From assembly GCA_035578175.1 (NCBI GenBank), contig JAQMRL010000001.1:237785038-237849037 (forward strand): a stretch of 64,000 nt of DNA, written 5' to 3'. How positions within the stretch are numbered: the first letter of the stretch is position 1; every line of letters starts with the position of its first letter. Made by a program: the position numbers and the translations under genes. Under the pieces are notes generated by a model. That model made no database searches, was not told where the DNA came from, and saw only the letters and a program-made list of their open reading frames with translations. Shown piece after piece: positions 14,001 through 32,010 of the stretch. Origin of the DNA: Catonia carolina. Its lineage: Eukaryota; Arthropoda; Insecta; Hemiptera; Achilidae.

Positions 14001-17000
14001 TTTTTCTGGATTAAAGACTGAAAGTCCATCACAAAATAGCTGAAAGAGAACTATATCGTTTTATCTCCACTTACTACCTAATATTCATACTGTAAATTTT
14101 TATTCTGTTAAAAAAATAAACTGATAAGCTCAAGATATTAAGTAAAATAATAACTGAAAAATATCATCAAAATTGCAATAATCATAAATTAAACAATTCA
14201 TTTTATTTATGATAAGCTTTGTTTTCTTTTTTGTACACACACTATTTACATACAAGGCTACTTGTTATATATTTGCATTATGAAACAATGCCATTGTAGT
14301 ACATTTGAACTTTAATAGAATGTTATCTATTATTTATACTGATTTAAACACGTATTAATAAAACAGATAAAAATACCACAGAATTTTTATCATTAACGAG
14401 ACTTGTTATATAATTACCACAAACAAAAGAAGGTTACAATGGCTCCTTATAAAAAAATATGTACCTTAATATATAACTATGATAACAGAACAATAAATCT
14501 GTAACTTACAAGCATCTGTATCTACTTTAACCAGAACAGTAGTTATAATAAACAAAATTAGCATAATGCCCAAAGTTGCAATCATCCTAAGCTTCAATGA
14601 GATCCTGTAAATAATTATATAAAAATATAATTAAAATTATTATATATGATAATAATAATTATAAAGACAAAGCGTGTTTTTTTGTGCAGGCTAATTTCCA
14701 AAACTACTCAATGAATTTTCATGAAATTTTGACAGCATATTCGTATTTATATTCATATTTTCTTAAATTTAAAAAAATGATGACCCTAAGGGCCCTAATG
14801 AAGATTTTCATAAATATGTATATGTGTGTGTACATGTGAGTAGGTATTGCTGTTGAAGTAGATAAAGGGGTTTGATGATGACAAGAGACATATGTGGGGG
14901 AAATTATCGAAATGCCATAAGTGAGTATGTTTGTGTGGGGGTGTACACATTGTTGAAGTAGATAGTTGAAAGGGGAGATGAGCGAGAGAGATGTACACGG
15001 AGGAAATTATCAAAACGTTTGTGTGTGTGTACGTTAGAGTATATACAGTTGATCTAGCAGCTAGACAATTTCTGTTACATATTTATTTAAAAAAAAATTG
15101 ATTAGGTCCTATACATGTTTCGCGTGCAAAGCCGCGTGAGCCATGCTAGTATATGATAAAAAAATCTGTTATGAAACACTCATACCACTTTCTCTTGCCA
15201 ACATAGATAATGAACAATGTAAATGAAAAACAACCTAATTTTAATCATGAGTGACGCTAAGTGAAAATTAACTCTGTAGAACTTAAAAATATGGAAAATC
15301 ACTGAGTGATACTAAACTAGGCTTTGTAGAGAAAAATGCTTGAAATAACAGTTGTAGATTGTTAAAGTTTCTGTAACTTTGATTATATACACTTTTGTCA
15401 TAAAATGCACACTAAGGCCGCAATCTTAAAAATTCTTATTTTAAGATGATGAGGAAAATGTAAAAATCGGTAATTAATGCTAAACTAAGTTTTATACGAG
15501 GTATGTCCAGAAAGTATGTTCCGTTTGGTAATAAAAAAAAATTGTGTACAGATACAGAAAAAACATTTACTGCACAAAAATGTACAACTCTTAAACTACT
15601 TTTCCACATAACTGCCGAATTTTTGCAGGCATTTGTCATAGCGTGGTGCAAGTTTTTCTATGCCTTCTTCATAGAAGGTTGCCGCCTGTGTCTTCAACCA
15701 GTTGGAAACGGTTTCTTTCAGCTCTTCGTCATTATTGAAAAGGATGATCAAACATGTCCCAGCCAAATCCCTGTAGGAGGTTTTTCGTTGCATTTGCAGT
15801 GTGTGGTCGAGCATTGTCGTGAAGAAAAACAACACCTTTTGACAGAAATCCTCGGCGCTTATTCTGTATTGCGCGGCACAATTTTGAACTCACTTATCGC
15901 ATTTTGTCCGTAAACTTCGCAAATTTGCCGATAAATTTCGATTGGTTTCACTTTTTTAGCATTCAGAAAACGAATCACAGATCTGATTTCACAAGCGGCG
16001 GGATTTTCAATTAATACCGACATTGTAAACAAGCACAACAAAGCATAGGCGGCTGACAGCGATCTCAAAATGGCGCAGGTTTCTTCTTCTTGAAACAGAG
16101 CGTCTGCTGGGCATGCACGGAACTGCGATAGCAGTGCTGCAGCGGATATAAATAGAAACGGAACTTACTTTCTAGACATACCTCGTAGACAAAAAAGTTT
16201 AAAACAAAAGTTGTAGGTTTTTAATGTTCTACAACTTTACTTATAAACAATTTAGTCGTAAAATGCATACTAAGGCTGAAATCTTTAAAAAAAACATTTT
16301 TTATCACAAAAGCACAGACTCCACAAGAATTTCAGCAGACATGGCGTTACCATACCTTGTAGAGAATAAAAAAATGTAGTAAATGAGGCAATTTAAAAAA
16401 AAAATCATAGGGGCCGTTTCAGAGAAAATTGCATGATTAAACTATTACTTCCAGTTGACCAATTTTGATAAAAATGTTTGTCAGGTACCCCAGTGGTACC
16501 TAAGTTTCAAGTTTAACTTCGTAGGATATTTCATTCTTAAGATATGTCGTTTAAACACACATAGACCTATCGTTAAAAACATGTTTTTTAGGATTCAGAG
16601 GGCCTGAAAACATGTATTTCCGGCGATAACTCAATTTTGAAAAATCATCATGAAAACACTATTTTCCTTCCCTATTTTTACAGGGTAAGAGAAAGTAAAA
16701 GATTAATACACAATTTAATTGATTTATAAAAAAATCTTAAGTTCTTCAATGAAATTCCAGTATGATTTTCCTCAATTTTTGGATCATTCATAATGGGTAA
16801 AAATGATTTGAACAGGGTAATAAACAATTTGCAGGTAAGACAGGTGATGGGGGTGCCACCTTAAGAGCCTTTGGATAGGTCCTGGGTTTCTTTCAATGAC
16901 CCACCTCCTAGGCACATCTCACAAAGCTATTGGGTAACATACTGTTTTGCCTCTGAAAGTTGGCTCACATCTGAAGGATGAATGCAGATCGAATTCACAA

Positions 17001-20000
17001 GGTGATTGAGGGTACAAGTGTCTCCTGAGTGGGAGAGGGAGCTTGGGAAGGTCAAGGAAGAGATGGAAGGAACAGTTATCTTAGACGTTGGTTCGGGTAA
17101 CAGACCATGTGTCTACTTGAAGATAAAAAAAATCTTAAGTTTATATAAAATATTAATATCTTCATAATGCTGAAAAACAGTAAAAATTCTTTAAATACTA
17201 TAATGAGACATTGATAAAAATATCATTAATGAATTACGTAGGTTTTACACAGACACATGTGAACGCTGATAACTTGAAAATATCAATACGTTTCAATTAT
17301 ATACTATTTTAATATAATAAACAGATATGAACTTCACCTTGTTTAATATGACATTTAACCTCACTGTCTAATAAATTAATTACTGATAATGTAACTGGCC
17401 TATACACAATAAATGCATTTGCGACTACATTTTCTACGTTTTATTTATATATAAAAAAAAACACGTGTTGTTTACATAATTACGTTTTTGGTGGATTCAC
17501 ATCATCAGACTTTGTTGTTTAGGCTGGTTTGAACCTCTAGAGGTTTTACGAAGTAAACAAGACGTGAGGTGGTTTACCATCCCTTCCTCACTGAGTGGAA
17601 AAGTATGCTTATCAGCATGCCAGGCCCTCTGAAAAGTATCTACTGACTACCCTATAAATGACACCTTCATTTCATTCACCACAGGGTCTGGCTGTATAAT
17701 AAAATTCATTACTCTCAGAGGAAATAACTGTGACTAGTGTCTTTTACACCTCTGCCTCTTCTGTTCTTAAATGCTTGTCATATAATTGACTGATCATGTG
17801 ATAAGAAACAGAACTATTTTTTTTTGTAGCCCTGGAACTAGCCGATCAATTGCAAATAATTTAAAACTTCACCTGCCTGTTATAAACTGGCTGTATAATA
17901 AAATACATTACTCTCAGAGGAAATAACTCTGACTAGTGTCTTTTACACTTCTACCTCTTCTGTTCTTAAATGCTTCAGTCATATAATTGACTGACCATGT
18001 GATAAGAAACAGAACTATTTTTTTGTAGCCCTGGAACTAGCCGATCGATTGTAAATACTTTAACACTTCACCTCCCAGTTATGGACATAATCAGAGTATA
18101 TAAATTTAAAAAAAATTGAAACTAATTGTGTTAAAATTTTTTTAAATTGTATCTTCAGTCATTTGTATAAAAGTTTTACAAATGAAAACATTTGTACAGT
18201 TTTATACGAATGACTGAATATACAACATTTTCAAGAAAAAAATTAGACAAATACTTAGTTTCTGGTTACTCTATGAGATTTGATATTAAATTTTATTAAA
18301 AATAGTTAATTACTGACCTGTGTCCAACAAGTGGATTTATAATAAGAAATATGGTACTTGGAACAGTAGAAGCAAGACTTATATATGATGTAAAACATGC
18401 TTGCAATTCAGATCTATTATCTATATCTGGTGAAGTAGAATTATCTTGTAAATCACGTAATTTAAACATCCAATACTGAAATAAATAACTGACAGTTATT
18501 GACAAAATAATACAATATCTTCATACTAAAAATCTGGTGTGAAACACTCTCGCGAATTTCTTTAGCCAATTTAAATAATAAAAAATATAATCTATGTTTC
18601 ATTAAGAGTAAACAATTTAAAATGAAAATCAACCTTAGCAGAACTTAAAAATACGAAAAACCACTAAATGACACTAAACTAAGCTCTCTAAAAAAACAAA
18701 TGCTTGGAATAAAAGTTGAAGATTTTTTAAAATTTTCTATAACTTTAATTATTATATACGTTTTTGTTGTTAAATGCATACTAAGGCTGTAATCTTTAAA
18801 AATCCAAATCTTTACAGATTTTTATGAACAAAATACAGAAAATCGTTAATTGACAATAACTACTAGTGTTTTAGAAAAATACATTTGATATAAGAGTTGT
18901 AGGTTTTTTAATTTCCAACAATTTTAATTATACACCATTTTTTTAAAAAATCTCTAATGTGTGTACATTGCAATCTGTTCAATTCAGAACAATAAGCAAC
19001 CCCATGACCCAATGAGATGTATAACATGTAAATAAGGTGTAGTCTTGTACAGACTCAGGTCGACCATTCCTGAGAGAGTATCGTTAATTGAACCCCAAAC
19101 CATCAAAGTACGCCATTAAAAACCATTTTTACTATGAGAGCACAGGCTCTCCAAAAATTTTGGCAGATATAATGCTCAATCTATTTTGTAGAGAACAAGA
19201 CAAAACTTCTTAATTACAAAATATAAAACTACAACAAATTCACAATAATGACTCTCATCTCATTTGTTAAGGCATTCACTACCCGGGTTACGCGCCTTTA
19301 ATCTCTGTGTCCTTTCCCCCACCTGTTTCCGTTTTCTTCCTTCCCTCACTCGTATAATGGACCGTGACTAGCACGGGTGTGTTTTCTCTCTGCTCTTCGA
19401 CTAGCGTGGATGACGCTAGTAAGGCTTAAACGTAAGGCTTATGTTATGTTGTGAACAATTATCAATGTTAACTTGTATGTTATTGCGCGGTGTGTTTTAT
19501 ATGTTTCAATTATGTATTCAACAATGTATTAACAATGTATAACGTGTTTAGTGTCGGCAGTACTGCAAATGCGAGTCTACAGGCACCAATGTATTGAGGT
19601 AAGCACACGTGCATATGTCATTGTTCTATTATTCGAGTGGTTGTTATCTCCCTATTGTTTCCATTGCATTAATTCACTATTTGTCTTGTACGCGGACAAC
19701 ATTAAATGCGTGCTGGTCCTCCTAATAATTCAGTTCAGTATTGTTACACACGGCTTAAATCTTTACAAGGCATTATACTTAACATCATTAAAAAAGTCAA
19801 TAATAGGTCCTTTTGGATATCATGTATCCATCTTCAATTGCAATAAACATACTTCAATGTATGCATATATTCGTTAATTTGTTAAGACAAGCTGACTCAG
19901 GTGAGTCTTCTATTATATATTTCGTAGGGTTTTTTAATATTATATAATTTTAAACAATACTTAGGAAAAATTTTAAGTTATCACCTATAGTGTATTCCTG

Positions 20001-21626
20001 AATAAATAAAATTTGAAATTTTTAGGTCGCATTTTTCATAATAAAAACATGAAGTATGGATTTGGCAAATATATTTCTATTTTCTACATTTAATTACCTA
20101 AAAATACCTCAAATCTTTGAAAGGGTAAGCAAACAAATGCAGTACCCAATTTTTTTAAGCATTATAACTTCATCCAAAATTAAAAAAACCATCGCAAACA
20201 GTACCACTTTAAGTTCATGGAGACCACAAAAAGTAATCAATCGTGGAAGTAGTATGATAACTTTTTTAAAAAGTTTAGTTTCAATTTTCTGCATTAATCA
20301 AGAAATAATAGCATTTATGGGCGATAGAAAATCTGCATAATATCGAAAGCTTTAATCTGTATAAGAAAACCCTTATCCTTTAAATATATAGATCTATTTG
20401 TTTTGAAACAGTACCAGACTGAAACATATGTTGTTTTTAAATTTTTAATTAATCCTGTGAATGATTACACCTATTCAGCCAATATAAAATAAATTCCAAA
20501 ATAATTAAAAAAATATTGAAAGTCTATAAAATTACGAACACTGCTAGACAAGTAATAACTACATTTGAGTAATATATTGCATACCTCTTCCGCAGTAATA
20601 AAAAAGAACCACGGTAACAAAGCAGTGGTTCCCAATAAATAGAATGCTATATAAGCTGCATTGTACCTGTAAAAATTTAAAAAATATAAATAAACACTTA
20701 TAATACTCAATTAAATCATCTTAGAACATAGTAAATCACCTCTAAATGTCAGAATTCTCAAATAAAATCCATCAGATATTCCTGGCTAATGTTCAGAAAA
20801 TGTTTTACTTACCCACTGATTGAGCAAAACAAAGGATTTATGAATAAAACCCGAAAAGGTTAACTTTAAACAGAAAAGTACCAAACAATTTAGAATTGTT
20901 TTTCCAATACAAAAGTTATTTACATACATTTTGGGCCCATAGAAAATAATGTATGGGACAAAACTTATTTAATTTTTGACTAGTAGTAGGCCTATACAAT
21001 AAGAGGAAGAAGGAATCACATGTCAATATAAAATTATAAAAGTTTCTTAAACTTTTTTGGCCTCTGCAACATACTCATTGGTGGTTCTAATGTATTTATT
21101 CTATACAATTTGTGGGAATGCATTAGAACTCTATTACTCTTATTCTATCTTTTGGAAGAAAATATAAAGAAGCAGAGACCTTACAATAGTCATCTCTCAA
21201 AATAAATAAGAACATCAATATTGGATCCAGCAATAACATTTTCTGAATAGACAAATTAATTAAAAAAAAAACAATTTTAAGAAGTGGGAAAGGATATCTA
21301 TGCATTAAAATGTGAGGGATTTTTACCTTACTTAACAGTGACTCACTAAAAGTGGTAATTCCTGTTATAGTTTAAGTAGTACAACATTATATACTATTTT
21401 TACAAAATAAAAATATATTCACATCATAAAGATGACATACCTATCAACAGGTTCCCTTGATTTAAATAATGGTTTTGTATCTTTTGTAACAACAATTAAA
21501 TCGTTGTCAATGTCAGGTCTTTCTTCTTGTAAATCATCTTCAAAGTCACTGTCAGTTTCACTAGAATGTTGTAAAAGAGGTCTTGTGTTATTTGACCGCT
21601 CCATTGAGAATTCTGAAACTGTTTAG
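1938..21626 (-). CDS. Equilibrative nucleoside transporter (ENT/SLC29 family), 3' end outside window
   Basis: Multi-pass membrane transporter of the ENT family, which moves nucleosides or nucleobases across plasma or lysosomal membranes by facilitated diffusion. Nine coding exons with GT-AG borders join in phase: 21441-21604, 20585-20666, 18318-18475, 14510-14604, 11830-11880, 6530-6762, 3764-3904, 3200-3314, 1938-2023, giving 375 residues. Family hallmarks: acidic N-terminus, TM1 LLPWFFFITA (residues 71-80), YWMFKLRD (83-90), ITTVLVKVDTDAW, LFGVVGRFPSPY, SGQALGG, FITLGIYPAVTG, and FSIADYIGRLLAG as the counterpart of the ENT DWLGR motif. A noncoding 5' piece reaches an acceptor at 21626. ENTs are usually about 450-480 residues, so the last helices lie before position 1 or were not recognised in 1-1937. 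Oddity: LPWF replaces the usual LPWN of TM1. Introns hold most of the repeats in this half. Paralogue (ENT1/2/3 type) not assigned. Confidence 0.9.
2450..2900 (+). pseudogene. Jockey-type LINE reverse transcriptase C-terminal relic
   Basis: Translates in shifting frames to VQYLGLWLDRRLTW, then LRTKCLELNPP, SRIFQLKFLRLASGAP, YLSNKILHEDFKILTVKE and SLYSKFCE, the characteristic end of Jockey-clade ORF2. Decayed: the longest open piece is 2515-2802 and the flanking motifs are in other frames. Lies inside an ENT intron, in the opposite orientation. Confidence 0.75.
2905..3110 (-). repeat. LINE 3'-region relic, copy 1
   Basis: Antisense copy of a sequence also present at 10150-10550 (minus) and 57840-58165 (plus). 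Shared landmarks are TTAAGTGTCTTAAAAATTT and GTCATCCATTCTATA. The plus-oriented copy gives LINE-like FERKILRKIMGLK. Confidence 0.6.
3200..3314 (-). CDS. ENT coding exon 8
   Basis: 115 bases between ATTTACAG and GTAGGTGT. Reads IWVYGMAVWLCFFITLG then IYPAVTG, matching the ENT helix with the FVTLxxFPAVT motif. Confidence 0.9.
3535..3690 (+). repeat. tRNA-derived SINE copy
   Basis: tRNA-like head with a B-box-like GGTTTGATTCCC near 3580, followed by a body containing GTAGCTAATGACC and GAAGCAACTTAAAATA. The same body in reverse complement is at 26800 and 62690. Confidence 0.6.
3764..3904 (-). CDS. ENT coding exon 7 (central cytoplasmic loop)
   Basis: 141 bases between AATTTGCAG and GTAAATTA, phase 0 at both ends. 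Begins VFFKYYM, then a Gly/Ser/Pro-rich loop and SYGSILKK. Corresponds to the variable central loop of ENTs. Confidence 0.85.
4606..4874. mobile_element. Fold-back element of family D
   Basis: Two arms of roughly 100 bp are inverted repeats. The left arm runs from ACTAAACAACTCTTTA to the CCACGATCATCAGAG stretch; the right arm runs from GATGGTGGATCCACC to AAAGAGTTTAATTT. The right arm holds the full palindrome GGTGGATCCACC shared with other family D copies. Confidence 0.7.
4890..4985. repeat. Family D single arm
   Basis: CTCTGATGATGGTGGATCCA followed by AAAACATTT and ending near CACCATTAAAAGGAATACAA. Matches one arm of the family D elements at 4606-4874 and 12640-13690; no partner arm is seen nearby. 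Confidence 0.6.
5935..6080 (-). repeat. tRNA-derived SINE copy with (ATT)n-flanked unit
   Basis: In reverse complement it begins GGCCCGTTGGCATAGTAATT and ends in the shared body GCAGTAATTGCCAAACAGTC. An ATT microsatellite lies on each side (about 5793-5812 and 6319-6337), so a larger composite repeat of about 540 bp is possible. Confidence 0.6.
6530..6762 (-). CDS. ENT coding exon 6 (conserved core)
   Basis: 233 bases between TTGTTTCAG and GTAAGTAA. Encodes ASAIFQSGLFGVVGRFPSPY, AAVSGQALGGILAAVAEI and a following helix to LAYILVSRT. GxxGxFPSxY and SGQALGG are the best conserved ENT motifs. Confidence 0.95.
6780..10120. other. ENT intron: unassigned DNA with a GC-rich patch
   Basis: Mostly AT-rich intron. 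A small hairpin CTGATCAC/GTGATCAG lies at about 7357-7378. Around 9042-9235 the composition turns GC-rich and both strands stay open. 9450-10169 is open on the plus strand without recognisable domains. None of the three open stretches (8003-8209, 8885-9235, 9450-10169) matches a family I know. Confidence 0.4.
10150..10550 (-). repeat. LINE 3'-region relic, copy 2
   Basis: Antisense copy of the repeat at 57840-58165: shared TTTAGTGTCTTAAAAATTT, GATTGTCATCCATACTATA and CTGCTTCTCTTAGACCAGCC. Decayed, no open transposon frame. Confidence 0.6.
10985..11095 (-). repeat. tRNA-derived SINE head
   Basis: Reverse complement starts GACCCATTGGTGCATTGGTC and carries a degenerate B box (CTGGGTTTAATTC). 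Same architecture as the copies at 53808 and 54070. Confidence 0.5.
11505..11625 (-). repeat. SINE body fragment
   Basis: Contains TGTCAGACTGTTTTGCAAAT and TACTGCTAATATAGACAATG, the reverse complement of the SINE tail shared by copies at 27250, 38700 and 49600, then a degraded B box (GGGAATCAAGCC). Confidence 0.5.
11830..11880 (-). CDS. ENT coding exon 5 (51-base micro-exon)
   Basis: 51 bases between CTTTTCAG and GTGAGT. Reads WQNGFFILTLAIVVLLN in phase, matching the W-x-x-x-FF start of an ENT helix. Too short to be found as an open frame alone; supported by phase on both sides. Confidence 0.85.
12640..13690. mobile_element. Family D DNA transposon relic with inverted arms
   Basis: Left arm 12644-12721 and right arm 13597-13684 are inverted copies, both containing (A)GTGGATCC with flanking CATCATCAGAG / CTCTGATGAT. 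Between them, 13170-13432 reads as a decayed transposase N-terminal region. This looks like the larger parent form of the short fold-backs at 4606 and the single arms elsewhere. Lies in an ENT intron. Confidence 0.65.
13130..13440 (+). pseudogene. Transposase N-terminal relic inside the family D element
   Basis: Frame-by-frame reading gives KKRKWPKHRNASLDGFDSHV, VVKIIEDSYN, then KLLPVLKERLHSSWKLCML, RNIFNEM and KVSVKTKYFN. This resembles the DNA-binding N-terminus of insect DDE transposases of the type ending in WKKxxSxRxxLIER. Several stops and shifts; the catalytic part is missing. Confidence 0.55.
14510..14604 (-). CDS. ENT coding exon 4
   Basis: 95 bases between ATTTACAG and GTAAGT. Encodes RISLKLRMIATLGIMLI, then a hydrophobic helix ending VLVKVDTDA; strong resemblance to the ENT third-helix region. 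Phase is consistent with exons 3 and 5. Confidence 0.9.
14641..15149 (+). mobile_element. Helitron-like non-autonomous element, copy 1
   Basis: Same sequence as 50362-50873 in the opposite orientation. The 3' end has a GC-rich hairpin-forming stretch (CGCGTGCAAAGCCGCGTG) 10 bases before terminal CTAG, followed by host T, as in Helitrons. The 5' end (TATATATGATAATAATAATT, then ATAAAGAC) is a decayed form of the TC-start seen in copy 2. Holds an imperfect internal duplication of the GTTGAAGTAGAT / GGGGAAATTATC type. Confidence 0.65.
15157..16702 (+). mobile_element. Family A element, copy 1 (split by a mariner)
   Basis: Begins AAATCTGTTATGAAACACTC, followed by CTTTCTCTTGCC, and ends GGGTAAGAGAAAGTAAAAG. 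Internal landmarks shared with 33681-34633: CTAAACTAGGCTTTGTAGAG, AAAGTTGTAGGTTTTTAATG, ACATGTTTTTTAGGATTCAG. The mariner 15497-16185 is inserted inside the second module, so family A is the older insertion. Starts 8 bases after the Helitron-like copy. Confidence 0.7.
15497..16185 (-). mobile_element. mariner element, internally deleted
   Basis: TIRs of 30 bp with two mismatches (CGAGGTATGTCCAGAAAGTA at 15497 and its inverse ending at 16185) and TA duplications at 15495-15496 and 16186-16187. Minus-strand coding remnants: N-terminal helix-turn-helix (IRSVIRFLNAKKVKPIEIYR then QICEVYGQNAISE, start near 16023) and C-terminus (KETVSNWLKTQAATFYEEGI then EKLAPRYDKCL..YVEK, stop at 15596). The catalytic D,D34D centre is deleted. 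Confidence 0.9.
16805..17110. other. GC-richer unassigned patch in ENT intron
   Basis: About 300 bases clearly richer in G and C than the surroundings (GATGGGGGTGCCACCTTAAG, GAGTGGGAGAGGGAGCTTGG). No open frame or family recognised; probably another repeat fragment. Confidence 0.35.
17505..18085 (+). repeat. Family B repeat, copy with internal tandem duplication
   Basis: Starts GTTGTTTAGGCTGGTTTGAA, then CCTCTAGAGG, and ends near CACTTCACCTCCCAGTTATG. The 3' half is duplicated in tandem with a period of 199 (17688-17886 and 17887-18085, starting CTGGCTGTATAATAAAAT). Other copies are at 37932, 45815, 51565 and 59975. Confidence 0.7.
18318..18475 (-). CDS. ENT coding exon 3 (TM1-TM2 loop, TM2)
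   Basis: 158 bases between TTTATTTCAG and GTCAGT. Starts in phase 0 with YWMFKLRD, then a polar loop, then LQACFTSYISLASTVPS entering the next helix, matching ENT topology. Confidence 0.9.
18527..19215 (+). mobile_element. Family A element, copy 2 (decayed, interrupted)
   Basis: Starts AAAATCTGGTGTGAAACACT, contains both internal modules (ACTAAACTAAGCTCTC; GAGTTGTAGGTTTTTTAATT) and ends around TTTTGTAGAGAACAAG without the distal end. About 18960-19120 is a separate insertion carrying GTCGACC and a GGGGTTCAATT B-box-like stretch on the minus strand. Confidence 0.6.
19130..20580. other. ENT intron: no gene seen
   Basis: A GC-richer patch at about 19280-19430 (CCCGGGTTACGCGCC) includes a perfect 8-bp stem-loop ACTAGCGT-GGATG-ACGCTAGT at 19400-19420. 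Open frames at 19551-19877 and 20056-20340 lack domains or coding bias and are taken as chance. Confidence 0.4.
20585..20666 (-). CDS. ENT coding exon 2 (TM1)
   Basis: 82 bases between TTTTTACAG and GTATGC. Completes codon 55 (Arg) and encodes residues 56-82, the first transmembrane helix with LLPWFFFITA, the ENT TM1 signature. Ends in phase 0. Confidence 0.9.
21441..21604 (-). CDS. ENT coding exon 1 (start codon, N-terminal tail)
   Basis: ATG at 21604-21602, residues 1-54 plus two bases of codon 55; donor GTATGTCA from 21440. The segment is hydrophilic and acidic (SETDSDFEDDLQEE), as expected for a cytoplasmic ENT N-terminus, and contains a PLL dileucine. A TTTTTCAG acceptor ending at 21627 shows that the 5'UTR is split by an intron. 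Confidence 0.85.
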
Positions 21627-22341
21627 CTGAAAAACAAATTAAAGTAAAACCTTATTATATCGCTTCAAGGCTTCAGGTATTAAGAAATTAAAAAAAATTG
21701 TAAGGATATTCACCTGCCAATTTTTAGACATAAAAAAAATTATCACACAAACAATCAGGGCTAATTAACAAAATAAGTAATTCGACGATATCGTAGGCGA
21801 CCTACGTAATAATTAATTATGACAAGGTAAAATTTTTGTGCGTACACAAAGACAACAAAGAAAAACATTTTTTGGAGGTTAAATAAATTTACAATCTAAA
21901 ATATTTGACTACAAAATCCAGTATTCACGTTGTAATATAATAACAATTTTAAAACGTTTAGACTTCAATCATCTTCAATAAGGTGTATTACATTCTAAAA
22001 CCAAAAAAGTATATCAAATACGACCAATAATAATGTAGACAAAAAAAATTAATTTACTCACTTAAAAATATAAAAAACTTCTAACAAATCTTTTAAATGA
22101 ACGAATACTATCTAACTTAAACAGTAATATAATATGTATGGTCAATTAAATTTAAAAAGCTCATTTGGTTCTCCATTGAACTTTCTATATTCGAACGCAA
22201 TTAAAGACAGACATTCCCTGGATCGATATCAAACAACAACAAAACACTCGGCTGCACTAAACATCTGTTAATCAACCGTTTTCCCACTTCCCAACCAGTA
22301 TAATTTTTCACCGATAATGTGGACCTCGGCTCGGGCAGATC

Positions 22342-22349
22342 TGACGTCA
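22342..22349. promoter_or_regulatory. CRE/ATF palindrome TGACGTCA, ENT side
   Basis: Perfect TGACGTCA octamer next to the GC-richer segment upstream of the ENT gene. Known binding site for CREB/ATF bZIP dimers; function here is inferred from position only. Confidence 0.55.
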
Positions 22350-22556
22350 TAAAAGTAGCTTCTAAATATTAAAATTAATTAAAAAAACCTAAATCTCACA
22401 ATAAAAAAATTACTGTAAATATATACATTTTAGACAGATTTTATTAAGACAGTACATCACTACAAAATTGTTAAGCGATTAAATTTTTAATTATTAATCG
22501 TTTATCTGGCTACACTGCATATATTACGCAAATAAAAGCTCTGAAATCGTTTCTCA

Positions 22557-22564
22557 TGACGTCA
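22557..22564. promoter_or_regulatory. CRE/ATF palindrome TGACGTCA, MXRA7-like side
   Basis: Second perfect TGACGTCA, 215 bases from the first and 162 bases before the MXRA7-like ATG. It overlaps an upstream ATG at 22556. Confidence 0.55.
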
Positions 22565-22725
22565 CAAACAACAAATATAGAAGCCGTTGTTAACGAAAAC
22601 AATCAAAATGGTTGTCATGCACTACTCAGCTGTTTTACGAAATTTTACACTTCAGCATCAGTTTTCCAAATTTTTCTTGTACATAATGAATTTTCACTAA
22701 ATCAACGTAATTCACTGTTTAATAA

Positions 22726-31072
<8,347 letters not shown>

Positions 31073-31242
31073 TGTAGAATTATAAATCGCAATACATCCA
31101 ACCATCATGTAATATATGCAGCGCATACACACTCATTATTTATTATATATAGACATTTATGTACCAACTGTTTGCATTTTTTTACTGTAATTTATATTAG
31201 AATAATTATGAATCTCACTAAATTAAGGTTATACTAGTCATA

Positions 31243-31248
31243 AATAAA
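31243..31248 (+). promoter_or_regulatory. Polyadenylation signal AATAAA of the MXRA7-like gene
   Basis: Perfect AATAAA 171 bases past the stop, followed by a T-rich stretch. First such hexamer after the stop codon. Confidence 0.65.
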
Positions 31249-31489
31249 ATTATATTATAACTAAATTTTTGTTTTGATATATTTATTACTTTTTAATTTT
31301 ATTTCCCATTAATCTTAAAACAATTTATTTATCACACGTAACAGTCAGTTTTAAAAGCAGACATATCAGAAGTTCAGGCTATTAGATATAGTATCTATAA
31401 ACCTAATAATGTTTTTGTGAACTGCATTCAAGCGAATCCCAACAGGAGGATTGGACGTCAAAAATTTATAAGCGCAAATAATTAAATTA

Positions 31490-32010
31490 CAGCAAAACCC
31501 TGATTATCTGATACCTGCCTTAACTGAAACAGATCCGAAATACTTGTTTTTTTACTTTGGTGATTACTAAACTTCAATACAGTGTAAACGCACAATTCAA
31601 TATTTAAATACGTAGCAACATTAAGTACAGAACCATGTCCAATGAAACAATAACTTAAGAATATAAAGTTTAACTATTCTGGAGTCAGTTTACTCAATCT
31701 CCACCTCTTGGATGTGCTTCTAATAACGATGGCATAATGTTGCTACAGAAAGCAGTGTTATCAAAATCTTGCACCCTTTTAAAAAGGATGTAAATAATTT
31801 AAAAAACATTAATTACTATTATAATAATGCATTTTTCTCTTGAAATTTTTTTATTTTGTTTATACATACTAGTGAATGGTCGTAAAATATTATAAATGAT
31901 CATTTTTTACTATTTTTAAACCCAAAAATATGACTTCATGTTATCCGGAATTTCGCATATTTGAAATTGGGTCTGTCCCTATATTTCTGTTAATTTCAGG
32001 AGTTTTACTG
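31490..32010. mobile_element. Tigger/pogo-type MITE 1
   Basis: Ends CAGCAAAACCCTGATTATC and (inverted) CAGTAAAACTCCTGAAATTA with TA duplications at 31488-31489 and 32011-32012. 521 bp without coding capacity. Starts 240 bases beyond the MXRA7-like poly(A) signal. Confidence 0.7.

Larger units (their letters stand above)
21627..22725. promoter_or_regulatory. Divergent promoter region between ENT and the MXRA7-like gene
   Basis: Head-to-head spacing of about 1.1 kb between the two start codons. Contains two perfect CRE/ATF octamers, a GC-richer stretch at 22315-22350 and a candidate noncoding ENT exon ending before a GTGAGTAA donor near 22059. No clear TATA box assigned; transcription starts not determined. 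Confidence 0.55.

Noticed and set aside
15503..15913. 136-codon plus-strand frame
   Set aside because: Antisense shadow of the mariner transposase at 15497-16185.
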